Under the pieces are notes generated by a model. It was not told the origin of the DNA, did no database searches, and worked only from the letters and a program-made list of their open reading frames with translations. From Boseongicola sp. (GTDB taxonomy: Bacteria > Pseudomonadota > Alphaproteobacteria > Rhodobacterales > Rhodobacteraceae), in contig JABDPD010000152.1 in assembly GCA_013042895.1 (NCBI GenBank), positions 1 through 24,945 of the forward strand: 24,945 bases of DNA. The letters run 5' to 3'. The position numbers and the translations under genes are program-made. Shown piece by piece: positions 23,200 to 24,945 of the stretch (the first letter of the stretch is position 1; the number at the start of each line of letters is the position of its first letter).

Positions 23200-23960
23200 G
23201 CCGGCGTGTTTTGGTGACGGGTGGCGCTTCTGGAATTGGCGCCAGGATTGCTGAACGGTTCGCTGAACTTGGCGATGCCGTCGCAATTTGTGATGCAAAT
23301 GCGAGTTCCGTAGCGGCTTTTGCTGAGGCAAATCCGACGATCCGAACGGGTGTTGCTGATGTCAGCGATGGCGCATCAATGGATGCGTACTTAACGAGTA
23401 TTGAGAACGCCTGGGGCGGTGTGGACATCGTTTTTGCCAACGCAGGCACCGGCGGACCTGCCGCGCGCATCGAAGATATCGCGTTGGATGATTGGAAATC
23501 CTGTATTGCCGTAAACCTTGATGGGGCGTTCCTTACTTGTCGATGGGCGGCGCGGCTAATGCGTGCGCAGCAGTCTGGATTGATCGTTCTGACTTCGTCA
23601 ACATCCGGGCAATGGGGCCACCCTCATCGCTCGCCATATGCTGCCGCCAAATGGGGCATTCTGGGATTGATGAAGACCCTTGCGATGGAACTTGGACCCG
23701 CAGGGGTGCGGGTAAACGCCATCTGTCCCGGTGCCGTTGAGGGCGACCGAATGGAAAGAATGTTGACCAATCAATCGCGAGCCAGTGGCAAGGATACAGA
23801 ACAGATCAGGGCCGCATACGCGGACGGTACAAGTCTGCGCACCTGGGTCACGGCGGATGACATTGCAGACGCAGGTATTTGGCTTGCTTCGCCGGGCGCA
23901 TCGAAGGTTTCGGGGCAAGCTTTAACAATCGACGGACATACGGAGACCAACAGCGCATGA
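23196..23960 (+). CDS. SDR family NAD(P)-dependent oxidoreductase
   Basis: A classical short-chain dehydrogenase of 254 residues. It has the cofactor motif TGGASGIG at 8-15, an acidic residue after the second strand (ICDAN) suggesting NAD rather than NADP, DVSD near 55, NAG at 82-84, Asn107, and the catalytic Ser near 135, Tyr148 and Lys152 (YAAAK). It ends SGQALTIDGH, the usual SDR close. It is overlapped on both sides by ATGA junctions with the esterase and carnitine dehydrogenase genes. Candidate substrates are acetoacetate/3-hydroxybutyrate, released downstream of the BKACE reaction, or D-carnitine; neither can be decided from the sequence. Confidence 0.92.
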   Translation: MSRRVLVTGGASGIGARIAERFAELGDAVAICDANASSVAAFAEANPTIRTGVADVSDGASMDAYLTSIENAWGGVDIVFANAGTGGPAARIEDIALDDWKSCIAVNLDGAFLTCRWAARLMRAQQSGLIVLTSSTSGQWGHPHRSPYAAAKWGILGLMKTLAMELGPAGVRVNAICPGAVEGDRMERMLTNQSRASGKDTEQIRAAYADGTSLRTWVTADDIADAGIWLASPGASKVSGQALTIDGHTETNSA

Positions 23961-24945
23961 AGAAGGCGGCGATCATCGGCGGCGGTGTAATTGGCGGCGG
24001 TTGGGCTGCCCGTTTCTTGCTCAACGGTTGGGACGTAGTGGTATTCGATCCGGACCCGGAAGCTGAACGCAAGATCGGTGAAGTTCTTGCTCAAGCGCGC
24101 TGGGCATTGCCGATGCTCTATGATCGCGCTTTGCCCTCTGAAGGGCAGTTAACCTTCGTTAACACGCTTGATGAAGCCGTGACTGGTGCGGATTATATTC
24201 AAGAGAGTGTGCCGGAACGTTTGGACTTAAAGCACAGTGTCTATGCCGGGATTGAGGCGGCGAATGCGACTGCGCCGATTGGGTCTTCAACAAGCGGCTT
24301 TAAGCCATCGGAACTGCGTGAGGGCTTGGCAACGGGCGGGCGCCTGTTCGTCGCGCATCCGTTCAATCCGGTCTATCTGCTGCCACTGATTGAAGTGGTG
24401 CCCGGCGAAGGCGCTGATGCCAAGGCCGTCGCGGCCGCGCGCGAAGTCTTAACGAGTGTCGGCCTTTATCCTCTTGAGGTAAAAAAGGAAATCGATGCTC
24501 ATATCGCGGATCGTTTTCTGGAAGCTGTCTGGCGGGAAGCGCTTTGGCTGGTGAAGGATGGTGTCGCAACGACGCAGGAAATCGACGATGCGATCCGCTA
24601 TGGATTTGGTCTTCGCTGGGCGCAGATGGGGCTTTTTGAAACCTATCGAATTGCTGGCGGCGAGGGCGGTATGGCGCACTTCATCGCACAATTTGGGCCG
24701 TGCCTCGAGTGGCCGTGGACCAGGCTTATGGACGTGCCCGAGCTGACCGATGAGTTGATCCAAACCATTTCCGATCAATCAGATGCACAATCCGGTCATA
24801 TGTCGATCCGCGAGTTGGAGCGTTTGCGCGACACCAATCTCATTTCAATGATGCGGGCGCTTCGGGCGCGAGGAAGTGCGGCTGGTGGGTTGATCGAAGA
24901 GCACGAAAAAACATTGCCTAAGTCGGACACGAGCGCTGTACCGAT
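23957..24945 (+). CDS. lcdH: L-carnitine 3-dehydrogenase, 3' end beyond the window
   Basis: The frame from ATG 23957 stays open for 329 codons to the end of the window. It is a 3-hydroxyacyl-CoA-dehydrogenase-fold protein with the NAD loop GGGVIGGGWAARFLLNGWDV at 8-27, FDPDPEAERKI, IQESVPERLDLK, SSTSGFKPSEL, AHPFNPVYLLPLIEVVP and DRFLEAVWREALWLVKDGVAT, in the order expected for L-carnitine dehydrogenase rather than fatty-acid enzymes. It oxidises carnitine to 3-dehydrocarnitine with NAD. The start overlaps the SDR stop (ATGA). Single-domain enzymes end near 320 residues; this one continues past 329 through a linker-like stretch (EKTLPKSDTS), so a fused C-terminal thioesterase domain, known in some relatives, may follow. 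Confidence 0.9.
   Translation, partial: MKKAAIIGGGVIGGGWAARFLLNGWDVVVFDPDPEAERKIGEVLAQARWALPMLYDRALPSEGQLTFVNTLDEAVTGADYIQESVPERLDLKHSVYAGIEAANATAPIGSSTSGFKPSELREGLATGGRLFVAHPFNPVYLLPLIEVVPGEGADAKAVAAAREVLTSVGLYPLEVKKEIDAHIADRFLEAVWREALWLVKDGVATTQEIDDAIRYGFGLRWAQMGLFETYRIAGGEGGMAHFIAQFGPCLEWPWTRLMDVPELTDELIQTISDQSDAQSGHMSIRELERLRDTNLISMMRALRARGSAAGGLIEEHEKTLPKSDTSAVP

Noticed and set aside
24363..24778. Minus-strand frames of 68 and 109 residues at the right end
   Set aside because: They are antisense to the well-supported carnitine dehydrogenase and show no ribosome-binding site or recognisable family.

Overview
The window reads as chromosomal DNA of a Rhodobacterales (Roseobacter-group) alphaproteobacterium. 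The evidence is the protein flavour throughout, the mix of B12, polyamine and carnitine loci, a GTTC-N7-GTTC LexA box of alphaproteobacterial type, and tightly packed genes joined by ATGA, GTGA or TGATG overlaps. There is no tRNA, rRNA, CRISPR array or insertion sequence that I can see, and no gene-free stretch longer than about 150 bases.

Region 1 (1-7772) is cobalamin. It opens with the C-terminus of a BtuF-like corrinoid-binding protein, translationally coupled to the cobinamide amidohydrolase cbiZ (salvage). It then holds the late de novo steps on alternating strands: cobT-cobS-cobC (minus), cobO-cobQ (plus), cbiB-cobD (minus) and cobU/cobP (plus). Together they cover corrinoid adenosylation, side-chain amidation, aminopropanol attachment, and activation and assembly of the lower nucleotide loop.

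Region 2 (7769-14120) is putrescine/polyamine uptake and catabolism: a SpuC-like class III aminotransferase, an FCD-type GntR regulator, and a PotFGHI-type ABC transporter. Two near-identical palindromic sites centred on TGATCA lie at the promoters of the aminotransferase and of potF, and are probably the operators of the regulator between them.

Region 3 (14121-20650) is mixed. It holds an 84-residue unknown protein; a 124-residue stand-alone OB-fold gene that matches only the C-terminus of the mutagenic polymerase DnaE2 and sits directly behind a LexA box, possibly leaderless; a coupled [2Fe-2S] ferredoxin / FG-GAP-repeat protein / DUF1697 trio; a large single-pass membrane protein with PilM/GspL-like and PilP/GspC-like ends; a SIMPL-domain protein; and a medium-chain quinone reductase/dehydrogenase.

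Region 4 (20647-24945) is a carnitine-catabolism locus. A CdhR/GlxA-type AraC regulator is divergent from four overlapping genes: a dehydrocarnitine-cleaving BKACE enzyme, an MsAcT-like SGNH esterase, an SDR oxidoreductase, and L-carnitine dehydrogenase, which runs off the window. The SGNH and SDR genes are not part of the textbook pathway and are the best candidates for undescribed biochemistry here, together with the SOS-controlled DnaE2 fragment. Five of the six convergent gene pairs overlap by exactly four bases at their stop codons.
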